A stretch of DNA of 64,000 bases. Source: Pisaster brevispinus. Taxonomy: Eukaryota; Echinodermata; Asteroidea; Forcipulatida; Asteriidae. The notes under the pieces are model-generated. The model saw nothing but the letters and a program-made list of their open reading frames with translations. It ran no database searches and was not told where the DNA came from. Shown here one piece after another: positions 9,976 to 22,671 of the stretch. The stretch's first letter is position 1. Each line of letters starts with the position of its first letter. The position numbers and the translations under genes were made by a program. The stretch is taken from NCBI GenBank assembly GCA_023634235.1, contig JAMKCF010000003.1:25635299-25699298 (forward strand), in the 5' to 3' direction.

Positions 9976-12931
9976 TAACACCATACCACTCACTGTGTTG
10001 CCGCTCACTGATTAAACTCAAACCAATACCAATCCTCAAGAAGAATAGTTTCCGTTTGAAATTATTCAGAAGGCGGGAAATAAGCCTTTAACCCAACATA
10101 TATTATTGTGATCGCCGTTATCGCGAAAAAAATGCATACACAATCCGTGACAACGGCAGACGGTATTTGTTTGCACTCAAAAAATAGAAAGGACAACTAA
10201 ACAAAAATATTATATTTACGGTAAAAACTAGACCTAGGCTTCTCTTTCAAAAATGTAAGTATACTTTTATTTATTTATTATTTTTTTTATATTGGTTATG
10301 TTGTTAAAAATCTATTTATTGTTTGCGTTAACAAATTTGTTGGGATACTTTTTTTATTTATTTAAAAAAGGGGGTGTTGTTTTTTTTTGGATTAAATCGT
10401 AAAATATCACAAATGGCTGATCAGCCAAAAAGTTGAAAGAAAATCTAAATTGTAGTTGTCTAAAATATGTTTGATTAATATTTAAGAGGCTGAGAGACCT
10501 AAGTATTTCTTGAGTTATACTGAAGCATTAGCATTCGTTGCTACCTTGGAAGTTTACTTAGTGTGGGGCTTCCACACGACCCTAATGGATGTGTGGCAGA
10601 TATAGAAAGCCCTAGTGTTGATGTTAGAGTTAAATTCCCCTTTCACTGTTTTCATTTCCCTTTAAGCTCTTCTAGCACCCCTTTAGTTAATTTCTTAAGA
10701 ATACTTTCTTGTATAAACAATAAACCCTCTTGCATAATCCTTGGTAGTGTGGTTAGTCAGCCCTGTAGTTTACTTCAGATAGCAGCCTGGCAGCGCAAGG
10801 GAAACACTCCATTTGTATGTGTCTTCATGCTCTAAGTTTTGCCTGCGTCAAGTTGATACTGCTATGGACTGTTTCATTCTGACGTTGTTTAATTAGTTAA
10901 ATATTTTGACAATCATTATTCCCGCATTTCTTTGGAGTTTAGTTTCTAAATTTGTATTTTTAAGATCTGACTTGAAGTAACTTTTCTTACAACCTTTTTC
11001 TTTAAATCCTTTGTGTTATAAATTGGATAGGAGAACTGTATTTTAATCGGTTGTAATTCTTGTTTTTTAGTTACACAGGTTTTAAAGCCATTTTAATTTT
11101 AATCTGTTATTTTCTTTGGCACTTTGTTTTGAATTGTTTTTAAAACTTTTAAACAGTTTTTTTTATCACTGAGTTTAGGGTTCACTGGGTTTAATTTTGC
11201 TGAAGTTAAAGTTTCAAAAAGATCAGTTTTAAGTTTCAGAGGTGTTTTTATTGTTTTGTTACTAATTTATATTACTGTATTTGAATCACTGGTTTTGCAT
11301 TTGGTCATTGATTTGTAATCAATAAATTAGTTTGTATTTTTATTGGAGAGTCTCTGTCCCACTTCTTGCATTACCTCGCATCTTGACCTTATCCTTTAGA
11401 TTAAGTGAGTTTCCCCAAGCAAGCAGTTACTTTTATTTGGTTTATTCAAGCGGTCAATTTTTACAGGTTACAGATGCACCACACTAAATAGTCAAAACAT
11501 CTTGCGCCAAACTGATTATCAAACTTTGTAGGCCCTCAAAATCGGTTGAATACGTTTTTGGGGTCATTATTAGATTGTGTAATTATAAACATCAATCACA
11601 ATCCGGGGCTCTGTTTTTCAACTTTTGAGGATATTTGATAGATGTAGGCTTTAAAGTTGGTCCTATTTGGCTTTGGAAGGGGAGGAATGCTTCTGAAAAC
11701 TGCCAAATTCCAAACGGCTGACCTGGCAAAACTTTAAAAGAAATCTGAAGTTTAGTTGTCTGGCAATATATTTGAGTGGTTCTCAAGAGGCTAAGAGACT
11801 TTAAATATTTGCAGGGCATTTTTGAATATTTATCGTTAATTAAGCATATTGTTGTGCACAATGTGCTTGTTGTGCGGAGAATTAGAACTCTCAAATCAAC
11901 TGTTGTCTTTTTGCATATGGACCTTATCTTTGATCTCTGTTATATAATGAAACTTATGCCATAACGTCATCCGGCCGCCATTCAGAGGTAAAACGGGGAC
12001 GAAAAAATCCAAACGCAGAGATCTGTTCGCGCGGCGTACAGGATTGACAAATGAACAGCCTCCTTTTGACCTCTAGGCGAGCGAGGGAGCCCTACTGAAA
12101 TGACATCATGTGCATAAACTGGTCTCCTGTATTTATCCGCAAGGATAAAGACAGGTACTGATCTTAAGGCCCAACGATTTCATTGTATACATCACGTAGC
12201 GGTCATACTAATTAGCGTCAACAGGCCCATTTCACGACAACTCAAAGATAACTCAAGACAACAAGCTTAAAATGCCATCAAATACACTGGTTGTAATCAG
12301 AGTGTATCTGGAAACACGTTTAAAACTGACTGGAACCATCGTGCATACATATTCTTCACTGGAATTGGTTCACTAAAATGTGCTAGAATCTAGCAAATTG
12401 CATATGTAAAATGTGCTAGAATCTAGCACATTTTAATTAGGCCTGTGGTCGATCCACTCTACGCGCAAACGCAAGCGAAAACACGTGTAAAGTAATGGGA
12501 GAGCGAAATTCGACCGTGAATTCGACGAACCTACCCCCGGTGGAGGCCGCTGAAGGTCATGTGATTTCACCTAAATATATTATTCCAGACAAGACGTCCC
12601 AGGGACAACAAGCTCAATATAAAAACAATGCTTGCCAAACATTTAGATGAGACTGGGGCAATTTAGAACAGAAAAAAGTTTTTATTAATTTTTTTGTCAG
12701 ATAAAAGCATATAGTTTAGTAAAGGTCGTAAATAATTATAAGTTTCAAATTGTTTTGTTCGAATATCTGCGGTACGATGGGAAAAAACCTAAAAAAATTT
12801 TGATGAAATAAAAGCAATGTCTCCCTCTGTTGATGTTGAAGGTTTTGATTTGTATATCTGTTTGGAGAAACAGTAATTAAAATGTTCATACATTTTTAAG
12901 CAACGTTGTTTATTTTCTGCAAATTATGAGT

Positions 12932-13106
12932 GCCCAGGATTTCAAAGAGCTGCTTCAAACAAAAAAACTACTAACGAATGTTCTGCTAAGAAAAACAAAG
13001 CAGAACATCAGTTACAAATTGCACATGTGAAATGGTATTTTGACTGGTGACCGGTAAGCAAGAGCTACTTTTTGTGCTCATTTACACCACTCTGTGAAAT
13101 TGGACC
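12932..13106. mobile_element. Diverged palindromic MITE-like element
   Basis: Begins GCCCAGGATTTCAAAGAGCTG and ends GAAATTGGACC. The interior (CTGGTGACCGGTAAGCA) matches the elements at 14756 and 15277. This is the most diverged of three copies. Confidence 0.45.
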
Positions 13107-14755
13107 ATGTAGAATTAGGTTACCTACAAAAACAAATTAAAATATAATTTCATTTCATTTCGTGTAGTAAGTCATGCTTGTAAATATTATTCCACGCTAT
13201 TATTTTCATGTTGACATTTATTGTAGGAAGTGATTAGAGTATTTTGCTTCTTGTGGACTCAGGCAACATCTGTTACGAATAATGTTCTCGGTCGGTTGAT
13301 ACATGATGATATTGTTAAGAGTTAAACAAATTAATTGATTTGCAGGTATCTTGCTGAAACACGAAATGAGTGAGAACTGAGCACGGACGTAATCAAAACG
13401 TTTCTGAATTCAGCACCCGTGTCAAAATAAATTATTGGGTCCTCGTTTGATTGAGCTTGAATTACCAATAAAAGTTTAACTTCAGTTGTAAAAACAGTTT
13501 TTTTATTTTGTTATTTAATAGTTGAATGTTTCAATTGGAGGTGATTTCCTACCAGTTCCGAACGTTTGGTGAAGTATTTTCCCCTAAAGCCTCGCTCGCA
13601 GGAATGTTCTTTTCACAATGTTTCGGTAATTTTGAAATCCTGATTTTGCTCGCAACATGTTGTGGCGTTTTGTAAATGTTTTACTCTATTTTGCATTTTT
13701 TGAGAACGTAGGTGATCAAGCTAAAGAACTATTTTCCGGTAAATAGCAACAGCAGGTGACCCTTTTATAAATAGTGAATTATTGACTCCTAAAGCGAGGT
13801 CTTATTAAACTCGGAGTATCCCTATAAAGGGACACACTTTGGCTTTCAATCTCTTATTTTGCTTTTTGGAATTTATTGCTCCTTATCTTGTCAAGAGTTA
13901 CTCATGCACCATAACACATACAATGTTATGTAATTGGTGAGTAGTGATTCATAACCAGCATTTACCTGTTGAAATGCAACCAGCCGAACATACGGTCCGC
14001 CATTTTGTTGAGTCACAAATTTGATTGTACAGAATAGCGGACCGTGGTTCTGTCATGAAATATCACACAAACACCACACCGCTTCAAGGAAGATTTATGT
14101 GAATCATGATATCCATCTTTAAACAAATCTTTCCAACCATGTACAATAAAAGAACAAACACCTTTAATATCACAAAGCGCCTAATCTGAAGGCAACAAGC
14201 CCCTTTAAAATTAATAACGAGAAAGTCGTATATTAGCAATTATTATTCCTAGTTCTATGTATAATTGAGGGCGCTCTACAGGCTAATTATTTCGACCTGT
14301 CAAACAGAGCTGTTCTCCTTTTGAACGTGATCTCATTATCGGGATGAAACTGGTGTGCGCATATTGGTAAGATTGAACATAATGTTCACAGATTTGCACA
14401 TAACTTGGTGCACCCTCCAAGTAAGAGGAAAGGTTGTTATCCAGCACACCCCTGCCTCGTGATGATCCATCTGGTGCTTCCCAAGTAACAATTAGCTCAA
14501 CGAGACTTGAAGGAGAAGGGATAATGGATCTTGTTGTGTTGAAATCAGTTTACAAACGTCCTCGTGTCATTTTTTGAAAGGCTGTCGTGTTGGCGATGTG
14601 ACACTCATGTTCAAACAAGACGGCAACAGAGCCTTTATTTGCAGCAGGAGCAAAGTGTTGTGCACACTTTGTGCCTGCTGCAACAGAAGGAAATATAATC
14701 AAGGCAGGGGACGATTGTTATCAACTTTTGATGTTGTCTTCTGCGTTGCCAGCCT

Positions 14756-14949
14756 GGGCCCAATTTCATAGAGCTGCGTAAGCAGCAAATGGTGCTTAAT
14801 GAATTTGTGCTTGGCAAAAAATGAGCAGGATCCCAGTCACAAATGATACATGTGGAATTATATCTTGGCTGGTCACCTTATTCTGGTGAGCATAATTTTG
14901 TTGCGTTTAGCTATTTTTGGTGCTTAAGCATCTTTATAAAATTGGGCCC
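14756..14949. mobile_element. Palindromic MITE-like element, copy 2
   Basis: Starts GGGCCCAATTTCATAGAGC and ends with its near inverted repeat TATAAAATTGGGCCC. It is about 194 bp long and related to 15277-15473 throughout. No target-site duplication can be defined with confidence. Confidence 0.6.
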
Positions 14950-15276
14950 TGATGTGATACAACCAGCCCCTTCCCTCTCTACCTCTCTTAATGTCTCCTT
15001 CATTGTTCATCCCCTGCTTTGTCTGTGTGCTTTCTGCCTCTCTTCATTGTCATTTCCTTCCACTACCTACTTATGTTACACCAGTGTACATGTTTATGTG
15101 TGTTGTCATGTAGCCTTCGAGACAGATTCTGATAAGGTCGAAACGTCAGGCCAGTCACAATTTTTTTTTTGCGATTCTATCATTATGTCCTTTAAATTAT
15201 AAGGCAGTTTGCAACGTCTAATTATTTAACGAGGACTGTGCCATGCATGGTAGCTCTATGGCCACATGAGAGACAT

Positions 15277-15473
15277 GGGCCCAATTTCATAGAACTGCTT
15301 TTAAGCAGAAAATTATGCTAAACAACTTCCTGCTAAGCAAAAATAGGGAGGATACGAGTCATGGACTGCACAAGTCAGATGGTATTTTTTCGCTGGTAAC
15401 CTTTATTCCGGTAAGCATAATGTTGTTATGCTCAGCTACTTTTGTGCTTAAGCAGCTCTATAAAATTGGGTCC
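15277..15473. mobile_element. Palindromic MITE-like element, copy 3
   Basis: Starts GGGCCCAATTTCATAGAAC and ends CTATAAAATTGGGTCC. The interior runs parallel to the copy at 14756. Both carry AAGCA-rich arms that could fold into a hairpin. Confidence 0.6.
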
Positions 15474-15660
15474 TGGTGTAAGTTTCACCCAGCTGCATGT
15501 TCTGTGGCGAGACATTTTTGGTGCTTACTAATACCACAGCTAATCATGTAATTCTCAAACAACCAAGAAGACCTGTTCACAAATTGAATTTGTATTATTG
15601 TCTTACTTATCTGCTTACAAGAACTGCCGTTCATTCTGGCACCTGCTCAGAGAAGACTAT

Positions 15661-15813
15661 GTGCCCTTTTCCAAACGTCGGCTAATGCTACATCTCCGGC
15701 TCTGGGTTCCGTTTGAAGTTGGTAACACCGTGCAAAATGTACACTACTCCAAAACGGACGAAGAAGCCCAAGCCGGAGCCGGAGCCCAAAGCCGACGTTT
15801 GGGAAAGGCCCAT
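15661..15813. mobile_element. Short inverted-repeat element (MITE candidate)
   Basis: The left end GTGCCCTTTTCCAAACGTCG pairs with the right end CGACGTTTGGGAAAGGCCC. CTCCGGCTC-type motifs repeat inwards on both arms. TAT flanks both ends and could be a target duplication. The transposon family is not recognised. Confidence 0.5.
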
Positions 15814-16251
15814 ATGACGAGCTGTGTTAGTGTTTCTTCAAATCTGCCAGGACGAAGTGTAACAAATTGAAGTAATAACAACGATGATGAGATGTCGTTC
15901 TGCTCCGCTAAGATTCAATTAATCGCATATCATTCCCATCCATCAACATCAACAGAGTCAAATTATACAATTCTTCCCGATGTGAGTATACTTTTGATGA
16001 ATTACATGGTCGAGAGTGAGCAAAGCATTTGAACCATCTTATGGTTTACTGAGCTCAATGCCATCTTTAGTTCGTAAAAGGTGGATTTCCGTGGACGCCT
16101 GATTATTGAGAAGCAAATCCTGTAGTCTTGATTCACAACGTCAGTTGGTAATTCCGAACCCTTGCGATACGGCTTGGAATCGTTCTTACGCTTTCAAACA
16201 CAGCATAGGCTGGAGGGCTAGTCTTGATTTGCGACCTTTATTTTGTTAAAG

Positions 16252-16482
16252 CAGCGGCGTAACTAAGATATATTTTTAGGGGGGGGGGCACAAGGGGGTA
16301 CCATTTTTTTTCTAGGGGGCACTGTTGGAAAATCAATTGTAAGTTCCATTTGCACTTATTTTAAAACTGGATCTTGTTCTTCGTAATGGTGAGTTCCAGA
16401 TTAGGGGGGGGGCACCCGGGGGGCACTGACACCAATGGGGTTGGGGGATTGAGGGGGCACGTGCCCCCCAGTTACGCCATTG
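16252..16482. mobile_element. hAT-type MITE
   Basis: The terminal inverted repeats are CAGCGGCGTAACT and AGTTACGCCATTG (11 of 13 positions pair). They are flanked by a near-perfect 8-bp target duplication, TGTTAAAG (16244-16251) and TGTTAACG (16483-16490). An 8-bp duplication with a CA(G/A) start is the hAT signature. The interior is a G-rich tract with no coding. A non-autonomous element is inferred. Confidence 0.75.
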
Positions 16483-16490
16483 TGTTAACG

Positions 16491-17672
16491 TATATTCACC
16501 GATATCGCAACACGAATTACTGACCACAGCATGAATTCCTGGAGAAGAGATATCTGTATCACACAAACATAAACATGTTTCTAGCCATATTTATAGACTT
16601 GCCCAGTCCCTCCGAGCCAGCTTTCCAAACAGTCGATTTTGTGCCCTCTACCGGTGACTGATAAAACAAAACAGCGTTGTCAATCAAGACTACTGGAGGA
16701 CAGGCTAGCAGAGGGCTATACGCAGCCTCACTACCATGGGCAGTGCGCCGTATCGATACCTCTCGTCACTAAATTTGTTTTACCACACTGTTGCCAATTT
16801 AACTTTTTCACACCAAACATCAAACCAAAATTTACTCGGATATTCATCTGTTCCTGAAGCCTAAGAGCGCCATTGACTTGACACAATAGAAAGACATGCA
16901 TTCTTCGATGAAAAAATATCCCATTTTGAGCATAAATCTAAACATTGTTCTAAAAGAAAACGCTTTAACACAAGTAATCATTCAAACCAAAAAAAAAATA
17001 AAAATACCATGCGGCTATTAAGGAGAATCACCTAGGGATACTTCAACAGAAATGAAACTCATGATCAAAACAGGGCTGCTGCAAACTGCTTACCAACCAG
17101 AGTGACCTATGTAAACATGCAAAGCACGTAAATGAACTGACGTTTCTATCCCACCAGAACCAGCATGGAAGTAATTGTAAATAGTTATACTACACTAAAC
17201 GAAAAAAAATTACATGAAAATACTTCTAGTAAATAATACTGTGTAGTATAAATTCAATATCTAATGACCTCAAAATGTCTGATTGATACAAGCTTTCTAG
17301 ACTGGAAAATGTAAGTTTTTAATACATTTTTAAGGCTACTTATACGTCAACATTTTTATTAGTATTTGTATTTAGTTTTGTTTAATTATTTTTTTGTGCG
17401 AGAGGAAGTTCAACCCTTCCTGTCAAACCAACATGAGAACTTTGCATCTGTTCAGGTTAGCCTGTTTAAATGTAGAAATGGAAAAGCGGGCTACAGTTGT
17501 CAAGAATTGTATGCCTTGTTATTACTATAACGACAATCAACATTTATCTATACTGCGTTTAGGCAATTGTCCCGACTTTTAAAAATTTCAAGACAGAAAC
17601 TGTTTATCTCGGGGATTGGTACTGGTATGACTTTAATCAGTGAGCGGCAACACAGTGAGTGGTATGGTGTTA
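16491..17672. other. Downstream flank of FREP-2; no gene seen
   Basis: There is no convincing exon. A piece near 17000-17130 resembles the duplicated block that also occurs at 4200-4300. From 17530 the sequence matches 56570-56720, the downstream flank of another minus-strand FREP relic. Confidence 0.5.
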
Positions 17673-20304
17673 TTATTGTGGAGTGGGTCGTATTTTCATC
17701 TCTGAGGTTTTGAGTGAGTAATACCACCCCTTCCAGGTTCTCCAAACGACTCCCCGAGCACGTTCAGTCGTGATCCCATTGAGATACGCCCCGTTAAGAT
17801 TAGAACGGTGGCAGTCTCTGTACCACCAGGCGCCGTGGAATATCTGGGCACAGTTCCAGCCCGATGCATCGTTGTCTCGGTCTTTAGTAGAGAACTGCTG
17901 GTTATTGTGGAAGTATTTAAACGAATCGCCTGAAACAAAGAACGATACTTTATTTTTACAGGATGCAAAAGAAAAACGAAAAAATATTTTATGTAGATGA
18001 CGCTAATTCTAGGTTTTGAGGAGTACCTTTTTTATTTTTATTTAATGTAATTATATAGAAACATGTATGTGTTTAATTAATTGTCTCCGCAATTAGTGAC
18101 CTCGTCTGAGTATGAAACTGTTGTCCTTTCTTTTGTTAAAGGTAGGTTCATAGATTGGTTAATGCTCCTAAAACTGAAGACTATTCAAACTGCCTTTGTA
18201 AGAAACACTGCAGCTGTTGATAGTATTAACTACTTTGAGAAAGGATTCTTTCGAAATATTATTGTTCGGATAATTGTTTGCCCGAAAACAATTGAATCTG
18301 CGAAACGATTCATGCATAAATCGTTTTGCAGATTTCTGAGGAAAAGGTGTCCGTTTGCAAATGCTGCGGCCAGAGACGCTATTGGTACCCGTTGTCACCT
18401 CACTAAATGTGGATGGAATCGACGTTCTTGTGAAAATGACAATTTATGCTGTTTTCTCAGCAAGTAGCACTGTACTCAAATGAAACTTTTACATATGACT
18501 TTTATTGTATATTTCTCTATAATGTTGCCAATAAAACAGTATAACATTGACAAGAACCAATCTATGACCCTAGCTTTAAACCCTTAACATTAAAATGTTT
18601 GTTTTCAAAAGCTGTACATTTAAAAGACTGTCCGATGGGAACCTTCGATGATTGCTGCTTTGAAAACTAAAAACATCAAAAAGGCAAGCGCACAAACATG
18701 TATTCCCTTTCTCAATACATTTGCGGGAATGATACTGTTTTATCATCAGCGTTTCCTGAGTAACTTTAAAACTAGTCCAATAAAATATCATTATTTTTTT
18801 TTCCACCAAGAAACGATTTTCAATGGTACCCAATAGCCTAAGTACCACAATGACATCAGAGTAATTTTGCAGATTTGAATTAAACTTTTATAATATAAAC
18901 TATGCTAACACCGTAAACAGATTATTGAAAAACAAAAGACCCCTAGAAGGGCAGGTTGGGGCAAATGGAAAAAAGTAGGTTCCTTTTAGTTTCTCCTCTC
19001 AATACATTTCTGAGTAACTTCCCACCGTCAGCCTGTAGTTGTCACTCACATCGGCGATGCTGAACGAGTCATAGACGGCATACCTGGATTCGCCCTCAAA
19101 GTCCGATAAATCTATGCGGAGTTCGTACTCGCCCTGAGTGGTCAGACGGTGCAAGTTGTCATTTCCGAGCCAAAACTCTCCCTCTAGATTCCCAAAGCCC
19201 CGGCTGTAGCTGGCAAAACCAAATAAAAATCCACACTGCCGTCCTGGCGCCGCTGGAAAACCTGTCAAAGAATACGTAGGTCCTCACTTGGATATTTTTG
19301 TCTAAACATAAATACTTCAAAAAAAAATACCCCCCCACAAATTAAGTATTCCTTTCAATTCTCCTTTGTTCAAATATTGTATTTATCTTACTATCCAGCC
19401 TCCGCCGTCTGTCTCCATGTCACAGTACACCAAGAACGGCTCACCGGAATCCAGCGGTTTGACCGCGTACACACCACTGCGTGTTACACCCCTTGCGTGA
19501 ATGTCGGAACAATCTTTAGGTTGGCACTGGATCAGTAAACCTCCTTTGTATGTAATACAGATCATGACTTCATTATAGGAAACAAAGACACTTGAAAAAG
19601 TTAAGGAAAACGGTCTTTAAAAAACCCTTTTTTAAAAATGTTGTATGATTTAAAATGGCACCCTATATTGTAGTAATTAAGATATAATAGTAATTATTAT
19701 TGTGCAACATTTGGAAAAAAAAATATACAGTGATCCTTGGTTTTGTTCAATTTATTTATATGAAAGTTAAGCCTTATTCATTTTACTTTGCACTATGGTA
19801 ATTTATCGTATGCTCGTGTTCCAGCACGTCTGGTCACGATTGCAAACAAATTCTACCTACCATGAAGGAGTTTAACTGTATCAGATACTGACTCCTGCAG
19901 CTCTCCCACCTGACGCCCCATGACTCCCATTTGACGTCTCGTGTCTGTCAATTGATATAAGGTGTTTCTCAGTTCAGAAGTAACAAATTCTTGGTTGCTC
20001 GAAACTGCAACCTGCAACACCTTCATGTTACGTCTTGTGTCTTCTATCTCAGAGGAAACCGCTCCTAGATTATCAGTCATTGCAACTTTCAGGTCTTCCA
20101 CCTGATGTTTTGTGTTTCTTAGTTCAGTGTTAACCATTTCTAGGTAGTTTAATACAATACTCTACAACTCAACTATCTTACTACACATGTACTAGTATCT
20201 AGCTCACAGGAAAAGGTTTTCTGATTGGTTGAGGATGCAACGTGTAGTCCAGCTTGAGACTTTACGATCAAAACGATCCAGAGTGAACGGATAAACAGCC
20301 CCAT
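17673..20304 (-). pseudogene. FREP-2: fibrinogen-related pseudogene, plain-head class
   Basis: Minus-strand gene. Exon 1 is 20304-19861, exon 2 19543-19392, exon 3 remnant 19261-19010, exon 4 17929-17673. Exon 1 starts [17 protein letters not shown], a signal peptide, and encodes a stalk of only about two 25-residue units. Four lesions are seen. An 8-bp insertion near 20183-20190 shifts the frame into a stop at 20173-20175. An in-frame TAG at 20162-20164 replaces a conserved Lys codon. A 1-nt deletion in exon 3 (about 19213-19230) falls between the DFYL and FASYS motifs. A deletion of about 34 bp at 19009/19010 removes the end of exon 3 and its splice donor. Exon 2 and exon 4 are still open, and exon 4 carries its own set of pocket residues. 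Intron 3 is much longer than in the plus-strand genes (17930-19009). Confidence 0.85.
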
Positions 20305-20326
20305 CGTACTCAAAAGTCAGCAGTAC

Positions 20327-20341
20327 ACGACTTCGTGTCGT
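20327..20341 (-). promoter_or_regulatory. Conserved 5' hairpin motif of plain-head FREPs
   Basis: ACGACACGAAGTCGT can form a 5-bp stem with a 5-nt loop and ends 22 nt before the ATG of FREP-2. FREP-4 (38425-38439) and FREP-6 (59634-59648) have the same motif at the same distance. Its function is unknown; recent common descent alone could explain it. Confidence 0.35.
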
Positions 20342-20655
20342 TGATACTTTATGTATAAATTGATACAAGGAAATGAGGAAGAGCTTGTTTCTAAAACCAA
20401 TATTTACTTGTAGGAGACGGTCTATACGTATGTAAGGTTATGTTTAATTTTCCTATATTGAGCCGTGCTGACCTGGATTTCAAGGTACATCCCCAACGAA
20501 GCTGATTTATTGTTTAGGGAGAGTGTAGTCAAAGGATGAGTACTACTGCAGACAAAAAAGATCATTCAATAAAAAGATAATATTAATGCAACATTTTTAC
20601 ATCAGTGTTCAATGCACTTCTCATGTTTCTTTTGCGCTTTAAAATGCAAACCTTA

Positions 20656-20836
20656 AGCCCGGTTCATACTTCCTGCGAATGCGAATGCGAAGCGAATTTT
20701 GACGTCACAGGGCCGTTTTCGCAGCGAATGTTTCGCAGGAGTTTAGCACATTTCAACTGCTGCGAATTATTCGTTGCGAATTTGTGACGTCAATATTCGC
20801 TTCGCATTCGCGTTCGCAGGAAGTATGAACCGGGCT
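20656..20836. mobile_element. PIF/Harbinger-type MITE with verified empty site
   Basis: Long terminal inverted repeats (AGCCCGGTTCATACTTCCTG at the left, its complement at the right; about 50 bp pair with few mismatches) are flanked by TTA on both sides (20653-20655, 20837-20839). The paralogous upstream region of FREP-4 has a single TAA at 38125-38127 (complement of TTA) at exactly this place and no insert. That confirms a 3-bp target duplication and a clean insertion. It lies about 350 bp upstream of the FREP-2 start. Confidence 0.85.
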
Positions 20837-20839
20837 TTA

Positions 20840-22630
20840 CCAAGCAGCGTAAAATGAAATTGGCCTTAGTTGCTGTTTTCCCGATACACTCCGTTTCTCT
20901 GAAAATAAAATTACTGTTGCATACAGGGTCGTCCTGTCCCGCCCAGTGCATCAGTTTACAAAGTTGTATAGCGCAAAACTTGCTAAACACCGAAAGATAT
21001 TTCTGAGCAGAAATAAATCACACACCAAAATATATTATACGCTTTGTATACATGGTCAAAATGACTTACTGCAGACGATCGTAAAAAACTAATCATAGCG
21101 TTGAGTTATTACCTCACTGACTCATGTTATTTAAACCACATTAATGTTTGCCACAGTGCACCGTTGAGACTGATAGGGAGGGAAGCCTCAAGAGAATAAG
21201 GCAGTGAAGTTTCCCTTCCTCAATGGTTCGTGCTATTGGTCACTACATTTAGGTTGATACATCAAGCTAATTACCATGAGTTGAATTTCATGTTTAATTG
21301 AGCTTTCCCGTAATGTTATATTGAGCACCTATTCAAGGACTATGTGATGTTTAGTCCTGATGGGTGTAAGCAGAGTCATCACAATCAGAGTGTGCTAGCT
21401 ATTCCTGTCGAACTCCCCGTGTTGACCTAAATATTACATACAAATTCAGCCATGTCTGTTTGTGCACTTCCTTGTTGATTGTGATTGGCAATTTGTACGC
21501 AGTAGAACTTATAAACCCGGATCTGGCACAAACCCAAACCAGCTCTGGTCTGCCAGAATCAGATTCATTTACCCCAGCTCTTACATACAGCTTGTGTAGA
21601 ATTATATGTAAACAGCACAACATTAAGAAACACAGTGTGAACTAAAACCAAGTAATCAGTTAAAACAGAAACAAAATACAATGCAGATAAAGACCACCAA
21701 GGGATACTGCAACATACATGGAACACATGGTAAAAACAGGGATTTAAACTGGTTACCAACCAGAGTGACCTAATGTAAACATGCAAAACATACATGTGTT
21801 CATACAACACACACACATTCAACTGTAATTAGTGTTGGATATCCAATTATGTAACCCTGGGTTCACTTTTTATAGTAGCGGGAACCGAAAACAGTCAACA
21901 AATCCTAGTCTATATTTATAAAATTGTTATACCTCGGGAGAAGAACCCTAGAGTATGCAAATACATGCACGTGGTATGCTTATTTATTTCCCCAAAAGAC
22001 ATGCAAACAAAGTTTGCACGGGCGATTCTGTGTGTGTGTGTAATACTAGACAGGGACTGTATAGCAGGCAGACACACTCTAGAGTTTGATGAGGCAGCAT
22101 TTACCTTGCTTAGCATGTAATATCTCAGCTCAGTCATAGCTAGATAGTTATGCCTCAGGTGTAGGCCTACCACAACACCGTGGGATTAATGTCAGTTGGA
22201 AAACTGGTTCCCCGCTAAGGGCCAGCATGGCCTTAATGATGTACGGAGCCTCTGTGGCACCAAGTGTGGCACCAGTTTCAGGTCTGCGATTCCACAGTTG
22301 ACGTTGTAGAACGGTATATGCGACCTTCCCCAATACGTCCTGTGTGGACATTGTCCTGTGTGGACATTAGGCGGGTGGACACCGTCCTGTGTGGATAGTC
22401 CAGCCGGTGGGGACTCCGAAACTACAGAAATTAAACGTGTTTTCTCTTGCTCAAAGCTAAAATGGAAACGAGAGTGTCTGCATATGCTAATCACAAAGTT
22501 GGATCAGACACTTGAACACTGACAGCGCACTTGGGTTTCTTACTTATATTCCAGCCAAACGATTATAATTTCAGCTCTACCGCTGCATTAAAAAGCCCAA
22601 TGCACCCTAATGTAGATTTTGGTGTACAGT
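20840..22630. repeat. Back-to-back upstream regions of FREP-2 and FREP-3, non-coding
   Basis: The part up to about 21300 is the reverse complement of the upstream regions of FREP-4 and FREP-6. From about 21300 it changes to the block that also lies at 3830, 31630 and 53320. Short direct repeats of TCCTGTGTGGACAT occur at about 22335-22400. The junction near 21300 is an inversion-type breakpoint between two duplicated units. No gene is seen. Confidence 0.6.
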
Positions 22631-22632
22631 GT

Positions 22633-22671
22633 ACTTCCTCATACTTGCTGGGATAACGTATCCATATATGG
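22633..22671 (+). promoter_or_regulatory. Paired ETS-like and CArG sites upstream of FREP-3
   Basis: ACTTCCT at 22633-22639 and CCATATATGG at 22662-22671 are 22 bp apart, about 234 bp before the start codon, as at FREP-1. Confidence 0.5.

Larger units (their letters stand above)
9976..16243. other. FREP-1 3' flank, then sequence with no match elsewhere in the window; no gene seen
   Basis: The first 1-2 kb is a diverged copy of the 3' flank shared with the other plus-strand FREPs. The stretches 10400-10590 and 11460-11890 are members of the dispersed family also seen at 1130-1290. From about 12 kb I find no paralogous match in the window and no convincing exon. Small palindromes and MITE-like elements inside are listed separately. 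A hairpin built on GTGCTAGAATCTAGCAC lies at about 12380-12435. Confidence 0.55.

Noticed and set aside
18081..18467. 128-codon plus-strand open frame within FREP-2 intron 3
   Set aside because: Paralogous sequence at 3060-3420, 30990-31200 and 57130-57320 breaks the frame; it is intron sequence of a minus-strand gene.
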